64,000 bases of DNA from Hyposmocoma kahamanoa (GCF_003589595.1 NW_020653713.1:1939420-2003419), one strand, 5' to 3'; positions 34,194-45,465 are shown, numbered from the stretch's first letter. Program-made: numbers and translations. The notes: a model not told the origin generated them from the sequence alone.

Positions 34194-34785
34194 AAAAAAC
34201 CTTATTCATTAACTGCCCTACATGACATTTTATCGAATTGAGCACGTACGATATTATTCAGTTTTGATAAGCGAACACTGGTCGTCTTATTTTTACTTTA
34301 TTTATAAATATAATTTGTTGATAGATCGAGATTGGCAGTCAAGATATGGGCTAAATCAAGAATACGTTGAAATTAACCAATTGCCATAAGAATGGCTAAA
34401 CGGCATACCATCACATGACAGCGTTATAAAATCTATCCGTACAACATTTCAGGGTAAATCGTCTTCTTCAGTCAATAGTCTGATTGTAGTATCAAGTAGT
34501 TGAAAATGTGTAAATGGGGGATGTTAGTCTATGTGATGCTCTAACACAATCCCTCATACCTTTGTGATGGAAGATCTCTACATGGCCGCAGATAGCGCAG
34601 TTGAAGGCAACATACTATTTAAAATATAAGAAGCATCGACTCTATAAGAAGAAGAAGCAGTCTGATCAGAACTGCCGTTGTCGTCTTTTATCCAAAAGAA
34701 AGACCTTGAATTAGAAGTTTCAAATTTTGTCTGTGAGTGTAATTTGTGTTTTTTTTTTAATGTAAGTACGCATTTGACCTCCGTC

Positions 34786-35217
34786 TCACCTGATGGAAAG
34801 TGACAATGGAGCATGCACACCTAAATAATACCTATTCACTTTCGCCTTCAAAAGGTCCATGTTGTAACTTTCAGAAAATAAGTCTGCAAGCAGTAAATTC
34901 CACTCCATAACCGTTCGCCATATAAATATGGAAGCGTAACATCTTTGGAATATCCACAACGTGGGGTGGAACCCAAGCCTACGTCTAGTCCTCGGGTAAT
35001 GGATAGGGAAAGGCCGAATTAAATCATGCAATTCCATCGCATACTCTCTGTGATGTATCCCGTAAAATACCGATACGCAGACAACTTTACGGCGGTGTTC
35101 ATAGCTCTGCTTCGCCTCTACTAATTCCGAGTCATATATAAGCCTCCTGTCAACTGAATCCAAAGTGGCCAGTTGTATGTAGCAGAGTCGTTCCAAAGGC
35201 AGCAGTACTTCACGCAC
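34786..35217 (-). mobile_element. CR1/jockey-like LINE ORF2 C-terminal fragment
   Basis: A 143-codon frame reads LATLDSVDRRLIYDSELVEA, then HRRKVVCVSVFYGIHHREYA and FIWRTVMEWNLLLADLF, ending with a SFKARVNRHL-like tail (LLKAKVNRYYLG). This is the tail of a widespread lepidopteran LINE. It is uninterrupted but 5' truncated. Confidence 0.8.
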
Positions 35218-35545
35218 GACGGGACTTTTGTTCGGTACAGATGAAAACTGTCCTAGTGTAAAGTAATTCTAACCCTAACCCTCTGTAAATAATGCCAAGC
35301 TTGCTTGCTGCATTTTTGGCCATGGATTCATTGTGTCTGCCGAAGTTCAAATTGGACAACCTATTAATACTTGAGTTTGTTTTTATTGTCAATCACTTAA
35401 TTGAGAAACAACCGTTCTCAACTGTAGTTTTTATGATATCAATATGGTAAAAATAGTTGCCGTCCCACACAGCGTTTTAAATTCCAAAGGTTACAGCACC
35501 AGTCTCTATGAGACATTAGAATCACGCGCTGAGAGACTTACGGTC

Positions 35546-35676
35546 TATTCTAGAACTCTACTCAATGATTTCAAGCACTGGAAATACGACCCTAATGGCT
35601 GGGAGTTGAGTATGATTTCTAGTGCTTTAAATTACACTCAAATCGTGGCTTGAGCATTGAGTAGAGTTCTAGAATA
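35546..35676. repeat. Perfect 22-bp inverted repeat with nested inner pairing
   Basis: TATTCTAGAACTCTACTCAATG, positions 35546-35567 (shown here split: TATTCTAGAAC + TCTACTCAATG), is exactly complemented by 35655-35676. Within the 87-bp loop, CAAGCACTGGAAAT-like and ATTTCTAGTGCTT-like segments pair again. Confidence 0.75.
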
Positions 35677-35789
35677 CGACCCGCAGAGAGAAATGCGCCA
35701 CGATGCTTCAAGGTCGGTCTCAGAACATTCAAAATTATACCTTATATCAATTGAAATAACATAAAACGTACATTGATAAATTGAACGTG

Positions 35790-35945
35790 CTCTGCCTTCC
35801 CGTCCGCCGATTTACCTTTGCCCAGTCCTTGTCCTTCAAAATCAGAACGCAGTACTACTCACATTGCTGTTTGGCGGCAGAAATAGGTACGTTGGCGTTA
35901 CTTACGAAAGTCTCACAATGAGCTTTACTGCTTCTAAAAACTCTA
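35790..35945 (+). repeat. GACGGGACGA repeat family, 3' half
   Basis: Has TTGTCCTTCAAAATCAGAAC, GTTTGGCGGCAGAAATAGG and the GAGCTTTACTGCTTCTAA end. Confidence 0.6.
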
Positions 35946-36231
35946 CTCTACTTAAATCTCAAAAATAATACCTTTCACATTTTGAAGAAACGCACCTTGT
36001 GTATTCAAACTCGGTAATGCAAGGAAAAACCGCATACTTTGGGCAGCACGTGTAAGCTGATAACGAGTGCAAATGTATGAGTATTCAAGGCCGCGCAGTT
36101 TGCATACAATAACTATTTGCGTTTTTAAATAATGTTGATGTTTTCGGGCGTACAGTTGATGCTATATATCTACTGGGAAAATTCCATTTGTTTTAGGACA
36201 TTTGTTGCTTAATTCTGTTTCACCTTTTGCC

Positions 36232-36410
36232 AGTAGCTCTATGGCTAGAGCTGCTTATGAATGAGTTCGTCCTGAGAAGCACTGCCAGCTTTGAAGTGGT
36301 AGTGAAACTATAGATGAATAAATCTTGTCACTTTTATGTCTCAGGGTGACATGCGCAGTTAAAGTGCCCCTAAGTTCTTTGCGATTTAAAACTGTGTTGC
36401 CACACGCGGC
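36232..36410 (-). repeat. GACGGGACGA repeat family, partial
   Basis: The plus strand shows GTAGCTCTATGGC, GAGTTCGTCCTGAGAAG, TATGTCTCAGGGTGACATGC and TTTGCGATTTAAAACTG. It stops just before the foldback element at 36420. Confidence 0.6.
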
Positions 36411-36419
36411 AACTGTTAT

Positions 36420-36616
36420 CGGTCGTTCTCGGACTAATGTTCACTACCTAATTTCCGTGGCAATTTTAATTATTTAAATATTCGATTTCTTTATCGTGCA
36501 AAATGTAATATTCGAGTATTGTATCGTGAAATATTATTTAATAATTACACGATAATATATTTGAATATTTAAGTAATAAAAATCAGGTTGTGAACCACTA
36601 GTCCGAGAATGACCGT
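36420..36616. mobile_element. Palindromic foldback MITE, copy A
   Basis: Ends are CGGTCGTTCTCGGACTAATG and TAGTCCGAGAATGACCG. Inverted pairing extends inward through AATATTC/TGAATATT and TATCGTG..CACGATA, so most of the roughly 197 bp can fold on itself. Flanking TTAT on both sides may be the target duplication. A second copy is at 38912. Confidence 0.7.
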
Positions 36617-37049
36617 TATGGGTAGATGAACAAACTTGTTCATCCCGACATTGATATAAAAAAAATCACTGCTACCGTATATTAGCTGCAATTAATCAAC
36701 TACGTACTTATCGTTTACAGTTTACACGTTCTGACGGTGAATTAAAGTACGATAACCATCTTATAGATTGTCTTGTTCACTAACAAAAACACACAATTAC
36801 GTTTTAGCGATTCTTACAAAATAATAATTCATTTACATTGTTTTCTCACAAAACTGGTAGAAAAGAAAATGAAATGTGGAAAGTGAATTAGAGTAACCTA
36901 CTGAGAGACGTAAGGGCTGGCAATCACATTGCCCATCATTAGCACCCTGCCGCTGGGACCCAATTTCATTCATAAAAGCAGCACATAGCTGCGGTACCGA
37001 TCCTTGCGGCAATATGTACATATTTACGACTATAATTTCTTCTCGTTAA

Positions 37050-37215
37050 TGCTCAAGGGTAGCCTGCATGTCGAACAATGTTCCACAAGCATTGGAGATC
37101 GTATGGAACTTACTACTCAAGTTCGGCGCTTGGCCGTCTATAGCCGAAATCCTCTTCTTATAGAAGACATATGCCCAGTAGTGGAATGTATAAAAATTGA
37201 TGGTGATGAAGTATA
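37050..37215 (+). mobile_element. LINE 3' tail remnant
   Basis: Contains GACATATGCCCAGTAGTGG, ATGTATAAAAATTG and a GATGGTGATGAAG tail, the plus-strand form of the tail seen at 5041 and 18165. Confidence 0.55.
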
Positions 37216-38530
37216 CTTAATGTACTCTTAAATTAATGCAAGTTTTCGAGAGAATCCTCAGTTTCTTTTCCATTTCCAGATCGATTTCTTTAACCCGACA
37301 CACATCATAGAGACATACTGTGTTCCACTTCTGTACCGTAGCGTCCTAGAGCCACGGCCAAAAATTAATAAACACAAAATCATTTCGGACACGGTGTGTA
37401 TCTAGAACGCGTGACGGGTTAATTAAGGTTTCAATCAAAAAGCAGAAATCTGGGAGAGATGACAGTAAAATCAATTTTTCAACAAAAGCAAATATTTATA
37501 GCGATCCTTATAACATTATAAAAAAATAATGTCAATCAAACAAATGTAGCAAAAGTTAAAAAAATACATAAAACGTCGAAGCTAGTTATCACTTCAAACT
37601 CGGTTTATTGTTTATGTAAAGTGCTTTACAAAGGGATAAATTGTTTTCTAATTATTAGAGAAGTGATTTATTAAGCTATCTACGTATCACATTAAGTAGT
37701 CTCGATCATGGTTTCTTTGTTCACAAATGCCACGTCACTTTGACAGCTCAAATTGGGTGAGGTCGCAGAGGTGGCGCTGTTGTCGTTTGAATGTGTTGAA
37801 TTTAATATGACTTGATTCTATGACATGATGGCGAGTGGTAGAATATGGAAATAACGAACTCGCATTAACAAGATAGACTTTTGTACGAATTAATCGGAAA
37901 GTGAAAAAGCGCGGCCTGTCCCTGTGAACTTGCCGCGCGACATTTAAAATCTCTTTGAACATTCGAAGTATTTACTGTGAAAATTGGATAGATGAATTAA
38001 TTGCAATGAACTGCAGTTATTATTAAACCGCCGGCTGGACTAATTGATAACGAAGAATGACTAGCCTAATTATCAACCCATGAACGTTTCTTATGTAATC
38101 CCTAAGTAAATCAGTGATTAGTGTGTCCCTTACGGTTATATTCAGACATATAATACGTATTTATCTGGAGTTGAACAACCTGTTTATCATTTTTGGCGAG
38201 ATTTCACGGACATGCATGATTGTAACTATGTATGTTTGTGGGCACTATGTTAAACTGCGATAACGTTTTTTAATTCATAGATGTTAAAGTTCAACATTGT
38301 TTAATTTGTTGCTTTCAAAACATATTATAGAAAGATAATAATTCACAATCGAAAGTAAACTAACGCTTAGTTTTAGTTAAGTGCACGTTCTTTTAAAAAA
38401 AGGATATTTGTTAAAGGTGAAATGTTTTTGCAACTATTTGAGACATGCTGTTGTGAAAAAACGCTCCAGCCGCTAACCGCTCGACAGTCCATATCGTCAA
38501 AGCATTTGCTATTAATTACATTTATTATTA
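37216..38530. other. No gene recognised
   Basis: AGAGGTGGCGCTG at 37768-37780 is another CTCF-like core. The minus-strand frame 37962-37735 has no known domain. Confidence 0.35.
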
Positions 38531-38534
38531 TTTT

Positions 38535-38715
38535 GTTATTTACTAAACAACATCACAAACGTTGCTGTGATCCCAAAGTAAGTAACTAAAACACTTGTTT
38601 TATGGAAATCGGAAACAACGACGGTACCACAAACACCTACAAACTACGAGACCTCACAGATAGCGACACCATGAAAATCGGTTGCAAACCACTCGACTAC
38701 GGAGGTCATAAAAAG
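38535..38715 (-). mobile_element. tRNA-derived SINE (family S3)
   Basis: The plus strand reads CATCACAAACGTTGCTGTG, ACTTGTTTTATGGAAATCGG, ACGGTACCACAAACACC and ends ACCACTCGACTACGGAGG. The last is the reverse of the A-box head. The B-box part is damaged. Confidence 0.65.
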
Positions 38716-38911
38716 ATGTCGTTCATAGACGACAAATTGATATAGAAACTCGAATACGTTTCACTTATGAATATATGGCGAGGTCGTAGAATAAGACTAA
38801 TTAGTACCTTTGGTGTAATAAGTCCACATCTGCAAAATCATAATTTTTCACGAGACAGATTGAAGATTCTATGACGGCATTTTTTTTCTTACATACGAGT
38901 AGGAGAGGTAT

Positions 38912-39120
38912 GACGGTCAATCTCGGAATAGTGTTCACTATCTAATATCCGTGGCAATTTTTATTATTGAAATATTCAAGTATATTATCGTGTAATCATT
39001 AAATAATATTTCACGATACAATACTTATATATTAAATAATTGCACGATAACAAATGAAATATTTAAACAATAAAATTTGCCACGGAAACTAGGTAGTCAA
39101 CGCTAATCCGAGAATGATCG
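38912..39120. mobile_element. Palindromic foldback MITE, copy B
   Basis: Ends CGGTCAATCTCGGAATAGTG and GCTAATCCGAGAATGATCG. CTAATATCCGTGGCAA near the left end faces TTGCCACGGAAACTAG near the right. The centre has TATCGTG/CACGATA pairs. Same family as 36420. Confidence 0.75.
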
Positions 39121-39519
39121 TAAAAATTTTACATACACGCAATTTGTTTCAAAGCACTTTTAAAGCAAAATCACGTGGCTTTAATAGACCAAAACTACGA
39201 ATTATTTCTGCAGATATATAGCCACTTATATTGCGTGAAAACAATTAAGTCTATATTAGTAATAACTTTAATAATTTCCTTATGAAACTTGGTTAAAGTT
39301 TTAGCAACAATAATTTTAAATAAACAATTACAATGTTTATATTCCGTTACTTTAGGATAATAAGAATACCGTGGTAAAAAAAACCTATTTCCAGAGATAA
39401 TCATCTTAGAATTTATAACGCAGGCATAGGTCTCAATTAAATTTAAAACCTGCGCTCTCGGTTGAATAAACGCAATTCTGTTCTTAACAAAGTTTTCTCA
39501 TTAACCTCTCTATACAACA

Positions 39520-39725
39520 TGGTAGGCTGGCAGAAAAAACAGTTGCTTCTCTAAGAGGTCCAAGGTTTCAATCCGTATTATTTCAATTGCTAAGCTATGT
39601 TTTGTAAATATTTACTAGCAATACTTCCAGGTATTTGCACCTCGAAGAAGGTTCACAACCCCTGGCAAACTTGTGACGTTCCCAAACGCAATGGGCCATT
39701 CAAATACCCTTGACTCAAAAAAGTT
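39520..39725 (+). mobile_element. Degenerate S2-like SINE
   Basis: AACATGGTAGGCTGGC, then AGAGGTCCAAGGTTTCAATCC (B-box-like), then ACCTCGAAGAAGGTTCACAA and AAACGCAATGGGCC, in S2 order. Confidence 0.45.
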
Positions 39726-39789
39726 CTTCTCGACAGATTTTTTTTCAAAATAAGCAAACCATTGAATGTTACAACTTTTTTTATAAAAG

Positions 39790-39982
39790 GAAGACCGACC
39801 TCAAAAGTTAGTTCCCGCGTTAGTAACCGCGGTCTCCTCTACTGAAACGCATTTGGAAGTCCTCGTCAAAACGACTCAACAGTGTACATTGTACAACGGT
39901 TCACAAATGTCAATGTAACAAACACACAAATACAAAAATTCAGTACAATTGAGAACCTATACCTTTTTTGAAGTCGGTTAAT
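39790..39982 (-). repeat. AACCGAC-ended repeat, copy 5 (partial)
   Basis: The minus-strand start is TTAACCGACTTCAAAAAAGG. The plus-strand left end has GACCGACCTCAAAAG. The middle is replaced or heavily mutated. Confidence 0.6.
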
Positions 39983-40610
39983 AAAATGACGATTTCAAAC
40001 GTTTCTACTTGAATATAAAAAATATTCTTCTATATTAAGCATATTGAGTAAGTATAATATTTCCTGTATTTTATGTCATTTAATTTATATAATTGTTATT
40101 TGCTATAGCATGTAGTATTTTTCCTCCAATTATTATATTGCCGGATGCACATACATTACAATCAAAATATACAGTGTGAGAATACAATTGCACCTTAAAT
40201 AATAATGTGACTTAATTCGAAAAATAAAGCACTTCAAGCTTGATAAGAACGGACAAAGTCCAAAGTGGGAAACTTGATGCAACCATATGTACCATCGGTG
40301 GTAAGTCTGTTTCCTTTGTGTCAAAATTTCCACCGCAAAGCAGCACCGCTATTTTGCAGGAAGTGCAAAATAAAAGCGCCTATAATAAGTAAAGTTTTTT
40401 TTAAAACTACGTGGCACTATGCCATTTGGCAGGATTTCTATTTGATATGAAAAACAATATACTGATTATATTTCGTAAGATTTTGTTTCAGTGTTAATTT
40501 TAGTCAGCTTCCGAACAATTTCACTTTACGAATTACGACATTTTACTGTCGGAGATACGATTATATTGAAAAGTAAATTTTCAGTATAGCAATTCAAACT
40601 AACCCATCCG

Positions 40611-40858
40611 TTAACCGTCTTCATAAAAAGGAGGACGTTCTAAATTCGACTGAATTTCTTGTGTGATTTTTTCCGGTATATGTGAACCGATTTTGATGAT
40701 TCTTTTTATGTTGGAAAGAGGGTACCTCAGAATTGGCCTCATTTATTAATATGAAGAATATATTCCACCTCTAAGGGTAGCACATTAAGGTATAAAAAGT
40801 AGGTTTATTGGATTTCAACCACTTTCCGTTAACCGTTCTCAATAAAACTTGGCTTTAA
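40611..40858 (+). repeat. AACCGAC-ended repeat, copy 6
   Basis: GTTAACCGTCTTCATAAAAA start, GTGAACCGATTTTGATGATT, GGAAAGAGGGTACCTCAG, CACCTCTAAGGGTAGC, then TCAATAAAACTTGGC. The terminal TCGG is lost. Confidence 0.7.
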
Positions 40859-41594
40859 ATAGATGAAAGGTCATATTTATTTATTATAGGTCAGGTTTAT
40901 TTTTATCGAGTTCTTAGGTTTTCGCGATTGTTACACATAGGAAATGAAACTATTTTTCCGGATTTAAATCGCGTATATTTGTTTTTTCAAACAAACCGAC
41001 GTTCCGGCCCTTTACAGGTCCCATGGTCACGGTTGATTGAGGTGGTAATTTAATTGGTTTATTTTTTTATAAAAAAGGTTCTTGTATCTAAGTCTCTGGT
41101 TGTCCGTATGTCTGTGGCACCGTAATGTAACTCCCAAACGAATGGAGTGGTTCTTTTTATTTGAAAGCTAATTTGATCGGGATAGTTCTTTGCTATGATC
41201 GATAAACGTCTGTCCAGGCTGTTTAGAGACCATCAACTCTTTTCTCAGTTCGTGTAAAGATCTCAGTCATAAAATGAATATTAACTTCAATGGCACTTGT
41301 CCAAACGTCTTGAAAATTGGTATACTATGGCAATCCGGTGACGTCACAATAAAATGGTAAGCTTGATCTGATGCTACAATCAGGATAGTCTGCAGACTCC
41401 TTAACTCTTCAACTACTTACAGTAGAACTATCGTATTTGGGCTCAATAAATAGGTCTGCGTTGTTAGCTTACGGATGGTAACTTTATTGACCTTTTTGAA
41501 GCACACTGTATCGTATCGGGATTATTATAAAATTTTAATTTAGTATGTTGTTATGATTATTAATATAAAGATCGAACACACAGAAAAAATTCTT

Positions 41595-41665
41595 CGAGCC
41601 GATGGGACTTGAACCCATGACCACGCTGTACCGTAGCGCTGCTCTACCGACTGAGCTACAGGTCA
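41595..41665 (-). mobile_element. tRNA-Thr(GGU)-like SINE head or tRNA pseudogene
   Basis: A 71-nt cloverleaf is almost complete on the minus strand: D stem GCTC/GAGC, anticodon stem GCGCT/AGCGT with loop ACGGTAC, T stem ATGGG/CCCAT with loop TTCAAGT. The acceptor stem has one mismatch and two G-U pairs. Position 33 is C instead of the universal U, and the 3' flank continues AAGAATTTTTTCTGTGTG, which I recall from a lepidopteran SINE. So a mobile tRNA-like copy is more likely than a working tRNA. Confidence 0.55.
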
Positions 41666-41869
41666 AGTTATCGAGTTGTTGAAATTCTCCTATGTGTTTT
41701 TGTTAAATATCTTTGTACAGGATTTTTCGGCATTCTGTTCCGCTAGTGACATCTAATGAGAAATTTTAGTGCATTCTTCACTTCAATTTGTATAAATAAT
41801 CATAACAAAACTAAGTTATTTCACAAATAATCTCAATAATACATTTAGTATGTTCTTGGTAACAATCTT

Positions 41870-42235
41870 CCGTAAGATTTTGGGACCAAGACGGAGGTAA
41901 GATGGTAGCTGGAGGATCCGAAAGAACTGTATGACATAAAGATTATAGACACAACGATCAAGTCTGCAAGATGCCATTCGCTCGCACATCTCGGAAGGAT
42001 CCAGCTCATAGGGCGGTAAAAGAGCCTACATGACACGTCCTAGTGGTCGGCCAATATACCGATGGAGGGACGAAGTAAAATAAGACCTCCATGACCTGCA
42101 CGCAGAGAACTGGGAGGAGATCGCACAAGACAATGTGTTCTGGCGCCAATTTCTTGTGCGATCTCGTCCCAGTTCCAGTCCGTCTCGGAGGCCAAGACAC
42201 ACTTCGGGTTGCTAAGCCAACGGGTAAGTAAGCAT
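41870..42235 (+). mobile_element. LINE ORF2 C-terminal fragment
   Basis: A reading with stops gives RPSGRPIYRWRDEV, DLHDLHAENWEEIAQDNVF and WRQFL, typical of LINE tails (GRPxxRWRDxVxxDL). AAGCCAACGGGTAAGTAAG follows at the 3' end. Dead copy. The GTAAGT here is part of the repeat and not a host donor. Confidence 0.65.
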
Positions 42236-42589
42236 GTTATTATTTTACTTACTAGTAAAAGGGGATACCATTAACAAGAACTTCTTAAAATTATTGATGT
42301 TAAGTTATAAAGAAATGCTGACAGTGTTTACTGCCGAGTAACTCGATAGCGAGCACGATCATAACCTCATAATAAACGAATTGACTCCAAAGTTTCAATT
42401 TACATATTTACGCTGTTGAAAATCATATTGTTTGAAGTCAAAACAAACGTAGTCTACTTTGAAAGTACCAAGTAACTTTAAGGTTGATATACAATCTACA
42501 TATAGTTAAATTACTAAGTAATTGAGAAAGAATTCATCATCAAACATAAGTTTGACGGTAAAAAACTTAGACTAAAGAGTCTACTGTCA

Positions 42590-42808
42590 CTATGTCACGC
42601 AATTCCTGAACCGATTTCGATAATTCTTTTTTGATGGAACTAAGATACTTTGGTAGTGATCCCATTGAAATTTGAAGAAGATATACCACCTCTGAGGGTG
42701 GCAAATGGGGGATGAATCGGGTTTATTAGATTACATACACCTTCCGTTAATAAATTTCAATAACACTTAGCAATCAGATGTACTTCCACAATCTTTTGAG
42801 ATCGGTTT
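42590..42808 (+). repeat. AACCGAC-ended repeat, copy 7 (5' degenerate)
   Basis: Has TGAACCGATTTCGATAATTC, CCACCTCTGAGGGTGGC and ends CAATCTTTTGAGATCGG. The start is eroded. Confidence 0.65.
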
Positions 42809-43023
42809 TTATTTAATAAAAAGTTATTATCTATTATAACTACAAACTATGTTCGTTATGGCTAAATGATTGTGTTAAAGCATGTCAATAAAAAAGAGCT
42901 ACCAAAAATTGAGCTTCCTTTCAGGAGGTTCTTTACACCAAAACAGCTTTTAAATCTTTATCAAGCATAAGTTCGGTCGTGTTAGGAGTATTGCTGTCAC
43001 CTTTCTAGCGATTCTGACCTATA

Positions 43024-43242
43024 CTAGTAAGTTGCTTTAGACTTGATGGAACAAAAAGCAAAAGAGAGACTAATTAGCAACAACTCTCGTGTAGCATCGA
43101 AGCTTCTAGTCTCAATCACCGCTGAATAATGGCCTGCTTGGCTATTTTCTATCGCTTCGATGATATTCGACGGGATTTCGCAATTTACTTCCCTTATTCC
43201 TTCTTCGGGTACACCAAAAGTATAAAGTCCGAAACATTTCAT
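43024..43242 (-). other. Isolated 72-codon open frame, doubtful
   Basis: The frame runs from a Met at 43242 to a stop at 43024 and reads MKCFGLYTFGVPEEGIR, then IPSNIIEAIENSQ. Its composition is more protein-like than most open frames here, but there is no consensus donor or acceptor where an exon would need one and no family is recognised. It lies about 300 bp downstream of the chinmo BTB exon on the same strand. It does not continue the BTB domain. Confidence 0.12.
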
Positions 43243-43547
43243 TCTTATGTCATTGAATTATAAGCCATTAGCACAAATTGGTTTGCATCCTTCCTGAGTT
43301 ACTATTTAAGCCCACTGAAGGCTAAAGTTAATAGACATTTACTAGACAAAAAGAACCCCTTGAATTTCTTACTCATTCTTTTGGAATCTGCCTTACGAAT
43401 GAGTAATAGATTTTAAACAATGTGACGATTCCAAGTGTAATTTGTTACCTCGGAAATAAAAGTTATTTGAGATTGAGTTATCCAATCGGATGGCTTAGAT
43501 TCGAGTTGAAATTTGAAATCCAAAGATTACAAAATGTTAAAACTCAC

Positions 43548-43693
43548 CCTCGCAGTACAGAGTAACATCGGCGAGACTCTCTGAGTTCCAGAGATTGGCG
43601 AACGACGTGGCCAGGTTGGAGCCGAAGCTGTTCCATTTAAGGCAGTACTGTTGCTGTTGCGAGTCCATGCCCGGGCCGCCTCGGATACCTGCC
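43548..43693 (-). CDS. chinmo: chinmo, coding exon carrying the start of the BTB domain
   Basis: This exon encodes the beginning of a BTB/POZ domain. BTB domains mediate dimerisation of nuclear zinc-finger transcription factors; Chinmo controls temporal neuron identity, larval state and adult male germline identity in insects. Seen directly: an acceptor (TTGTTACAG) ends at 43694, the exon starts at 43693, a Met codon lies at 43668, and a strong donor (G|GTGAGT) starts at 43547. From that Met, 40 codons plus one base read MDSQQQQYCLKWNSF, then SNLATSFANLW and LADVTLYCEG. The KWNSF-SNLA pattern and the LADV spacing resemble Drosophila Chinmo more than Broad, Lola, Tramtrack, Pipsqueak or Fruitless, which typically have RWNN or KWNN here. 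The frame is open upstream of the Met through the whole exon (AGIRGGPG), so it may be internal coding sequence. The exon leaves in phase 1. The rest of the domain (FKAH onward) was not found at lower coordinates. The gene assignment is inferred from remembered family sequence, not from a search. Confidence 0.85.
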
Positions 43694-44216
43694 CTGTAAC
43701 AAGAATAATCATATTTAGTATGCTTTACATAAGAGGAAGATCGAAGATCAGCAAGATAAACCTTATAACAGGCCCGCTGTACCGATAAGACCAAGGTGAA
43801 AGACGAAAATGCTGTCATGACTTAGCTGTATTTGCTTCTGAGTGTGTTCCTAGTCTAGGCTAATAGTGTTTATCAACATTTCTGATGATGCCTGATATAC
43901 GACTTCCAGATTGCGATGAAAAATGTCCAATCGAACGTGGGTAGGACATCCGGCTTTACATTTTGTACTAAACAATATGCTTACATGGATGATGGTATCA
44001 CACAAATGTCTACACAAGAAACTATCTGAAAGTAATCGATCTTTTCTGGAGACAAGCGGTGGTACGCTTTTGGAAGAATGGTTGCTTCTTAAGTGAGATG
44101 ACGACGGTTTCAATCCCGATGGCGGCATTCACCTCTCACTGACGGCTATGGAAAACATCTGGCAAAAATCTGCTAGTCGAAGAAGGTTTGCAGACCTTCG
44201 AAAACTGGTGAAGTCT

Positions 44217-44497
44217 TGTAGCAGTAGAGTTCCTTGTCAAAGAGTTCGTCCAAGCAAATACTTACCATACCAATTTCTGCCGCCAAGTAATGTGAATATA
44301 ACCGCGTTCCGGTTTTGAAGAGTAGGGGTTGAAATTACGAGTACAAGGGACTTGTCAACTTTATGTCTCAGGGAGACAGGCGCAGTGGCAGTGCCCCTTA
44401 GATCTTTGCGATTTAAAACTCTGAGTGTCACTGCAACTGTTTTGGATAGGTGTGTAGCTTACTACCAGGCACACGACTTGTTCGTCCCGTCAATTTA
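44217..44497 (-). repeat. GACGGGACGA repeat family, near-complete copy
   Basis: The plus strand begins GTAGCAGTAGAGTTCC and ends ACTTGTTCGTCCCGTC. Uninterrupted at CGATTTAAAACTC, so it serves as the empty-site reference for the nest at 25608. Confidence 0.75.
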
Positions 44498-44598
44498 TAT
44501 TATAAAGAAAAGTAACGTCCTAAACAGCTAAATTTTCTTGTTGGAGAACGCCCGTGACAAGTCGTGGGAGGTTACCTCACTAGACTACTACTAGTTAG

Positions 44599-44800
44599 AC
44601 TGCCTCCGTGGCCGAACGGTTACCAAGCCGGACTGCTACGCAGAGGTTCCAGGTTCGATTCCCAGAAATATTTGTATGGTCTACATTTATTTCTCTCGCG
44701 AGTTTGGGTGTAATTTGTAGTTTTCTATGTGTGTGTCCATGGCACCCGACACACAGGGTTTCCCCAGTGCGGGGCTATGTTGAGTGTGTACGGTATTATT
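44599..44800 (+). mobile_element. tRNA-derived SINE (family S1), near complete
   Basis: Plus-strand A box GTGGCCGAACGGTTA and B box GGTTCGATTCCC are intact. The GGGCCGGGAG after the B box is deleted relative to the other copies. Lies about 900 bp upstream of the chinmo BTB exon, inside the inferred intron and antisense to chinmo. Confidence 0.85.
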
Positions 44801-44901
44801 ACCTCATATCGTCACCATTCATGGAACAATTTAATTCTTTTTTTATCAACAGGACATACCTTTAGGGTGATATTAATTTTGGTTTCAATCTGATTTCCAC
44901 T

Positions 44902-45465
44902 TAGTGAAGAGACTCAGTCTTTTAAGGCGTTTTATAGCGACTCGACTCGACTCCATTTTACAGGACTCGACTCTAAAATTAAGACTGGGGTTTCGGGTTT
45001 TTATTAATAATACTCAGTCGTTATACTAAAAGACTTAAACGACTTGAACGACTTAAACGACTCGAGTTGTTTGCAAAGGACTTATACCTGTTCTATGTCT
45101 TATTAAACCTGAAGTTTATAAATAAAAATGGCGTAAATAGTATATAGTAAATAATCACGTTTATTTACTTATAATAAAAATCGTAAAATAAATGCCTTGT
45201 GGGTAGAAATAAAATCGCGCCACACGGCTCATGACTCGCGACTCCCGAGGCTATGAGGCGTCAGTCGTTTTAGTCTTTTTAGTCGTTTAAGTCCCATAAG
45301 TCTTTTAAGCTTCCTAGGGTTAAAAGACTTCGACTCGAATTAGTCTTCAGTTTTAGTCTTATGACTCAAGACTTGAGGGTTAAAAGACTAGACTAGTCGT
45401 GAGGCGTTAAAAATTTGTCGAGGTTTTTTAAAGGGCCTTAAAAGACTGAGTCTCCTTCATCACTA
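44902..45465. mobile_element. hAT-like non-autonomous foldback element with 8-bp TSD
   Basis: Left end TAGTGAAGAGACTCAGTC and right end GACTGAGTCTCCTTCATCAC are inverted repeats of about 30 bp with one-base gaps. The flanks are perfect 8-bp direct repeats, TTTCCACT at 44894-44901 and 45466-45473, the target size of hAT elements. TAGTG at the tip also fits hAT ends. Inside both ends are many GACT units (GACTTAAACGACTTGAAC and its reverse), arranged as subterminal arrays. No transposase frame; 564 bp. Confidence 0.8.

Noticed and set aside
42216..42228. GTAAGT at about 42222 as a splice donor on the plus strand
   Set aside because: It lies in the 3' end of a LINE fragment (AAGCCAACGGGTAAGTAAG), so repeat sequence explains it.
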